Below are positions 63,542 to 64,000 of a DNA stretch of 64,000 nucleotides, piece by piece. The stretch's first letter is position 1. Every line of letters starts with the position of its first letter. This DNA is from Mesobacillus subterraneus (GTDB lineage: Bacteria; Bacillota; Bacilli; Bacillales; Cytobacillaceae), in assembly GCF_023715485.1 (NCBI RefSeq), contig NZ_JAMBOF010000002.1, positions 310,001 to 374,000 on the forward strand, read 5' to 3'. The notes beneath the pieces were generated by a model. The model was not told the origin of the DNA, searched no databases, and saw only the letters and a list, made by a program, of their open reading frames with translations. The translations under genes and the position numbers were made by a program.

Positions 63542-64000
63542 TTAGATTGCTGCAATATTTCTTAAGTGTGTAGGCTTTTCATTCTTCAAGCCCATCGGTT
63601 CATTCATGAAAATCCGGCTATCCATTAACCTTAAGTCTTTGGAAATCAAAGGCCTGAAATTCATTTGGGACAATATATCCTTTTCAAGGTTCACACCAGG
63701 AGCGATTTCTGTAAGAGTCAATCCTTCAGGCCACAGTTCAAATACTGCACGTTCAGTTATATAAATAACCTTTTTCTTGTTTTCTCTGGCCACATCGCCG
63801 CTGAAAGTAATCTGTTCAACGTCTTCAACGAATTTTTTTGCTTTTCCCTCCTGGAGAATTTCAAGCTTTCCGTTAGCTGCCTGCACCTTTAATCCGCCGG
63901 CAGTAAAGGTACCACAAAATGCAATTTGGCTCGCATTTTGGGTAATATTGATGAATCCTCCGCATCCGGCAATTTTAGGACCGAACTTCGAAACGTTAAT
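63542..64000 (-). CDS. Acyl-CoA:acetate/3-ketoacid CoA-transferase, C-terminal part (runs off the window)
   Basis: Only the last 152 residues are present; the frame stays open to the right edge. Conserved family-I features: GCGGFINITQNA, VFCG-type IAFCGTFTAGGLKV, FSGDVARENKKKVIYITERA, VFELWPEGLTLTEIAPGV, LSQMNFRP. The enzyme activates a short-chain acid by moving CoA from acetyl-CoA. A shorter in-frame start at 63886 was rejected because the conserved sequence continues upstream of it. The GntP permease follows. Confidence 0.88.
   Translation of the reverse strand: MNVSKFGPKIAGCGGFINITQNASQIAFCGTFTAGGLKVQAANGKLEILQEGKAKKFVEDVEQITFSGDVARENKKKVIYITERAVFELWPEGLTLTEIAPGVNLEKDILSQMNFRPLISKDLRLMDSRIFMNEPMGLKNEKPTHLRNIAAI

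Overview
The window looks like a chromosomal segment from a motile, low-GC, Gram-positive, endospore-forming Bacillaceae species (Bacillus/Mesobacillus-like). The main evidence is the flagellar/competence block hag-csrA-fliW-yviE-flgL-flgK-flgN-flgM-yvyF-comFC-comFA-degV-degU-degS-yvyE-tagU, laid out much as in Bacillus subtilis, together with an sda gene, sigma-D promoters and strong Shine-Dalgarno sites. I see no rRNA, tRNA or CRISPR array. Species assignment is inference.

Left end (1-6.5 kb): the start of a secreted-protein gene under a class-I cyclic-di-GMP riboswitch with a visible terminator/antiterminator switch; then a probable flagellin-glycosylation operon (two Maf proteins, one CgeB-like glycosyltransferase carrying the same N-terminal module as the Mafs, and an unrecognised 120-aa protein) directly downstream of flagellin (hag). 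The hag leader carries a sigma-D promoter and two CsrA-type GGA sites, and csrA and fliW are next door, so the FliW-CsrA-flagellin homeostasis circuit appears complete.

6.5-18.4 kb: hook-filament junction genes, anti-sigma factor flgM with its own sigma-D promoter, competence genes comFC/comFA (comFB missing), degV, a 50-codon sda gene, degU/degS and yvyE. Between comFA and degV lies an array of six DnaA-box-like sequences, all in one orientation and spaced close to whole helical turns.

18.5-24.7 kb: a LytR-CpsA-Psr ligase, then an autolysin cluster (amidase with eight SH3b repeats, SH3b/coiled-coil protein, SpoIID/LytB protein) that looks like a functional counterpart of B. subtilis lytBC with SH3b instead of CWB2 anchors.

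24.7-42.8 kb: a cell-wall polysaccharide region. Genes of WbpE/WbpB/WbpA/WbpD/WbpI type could make UDP-ManNAc3NAcA, the diacetamido-mannuronic acid sugar known from Geobacillus secondary cell wall polymers. They are accompanied by three glycosyltransferases, a TagO/WecA initiator behind an ECF-type promoter, an LtaS-like synthase, and a Wzy/GT/Wzx/Wzz set. Two Bacillaceae intergenic repeats and an IS1182-type transposase remnant lie here.

43-58.4 kb: a block of exported proteins. Four carry a C-terminal or internal triple CWB2 cell-wall-binding module: a lactocepin-like protease, a two-domain nucleotidase with CWB2 inserted inside its first catalytic domain, a second subtilase and a leucine-rich-repeat protein. 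A C39-like peptidase gene precedes the last. Their position next to the polymer genes suggests anchors and their likely ligand are encoded together.

58.4-64 kb: small unknown genes, a second c-di-GMP riboswitch ahead of a 45-aa membrane protein, a second LCP gene flanked by two paralogous 36/37-aa membrane peptides, a decayed region, then a GntP permease and the C-terminal part of a CoA-transferase running off the window.
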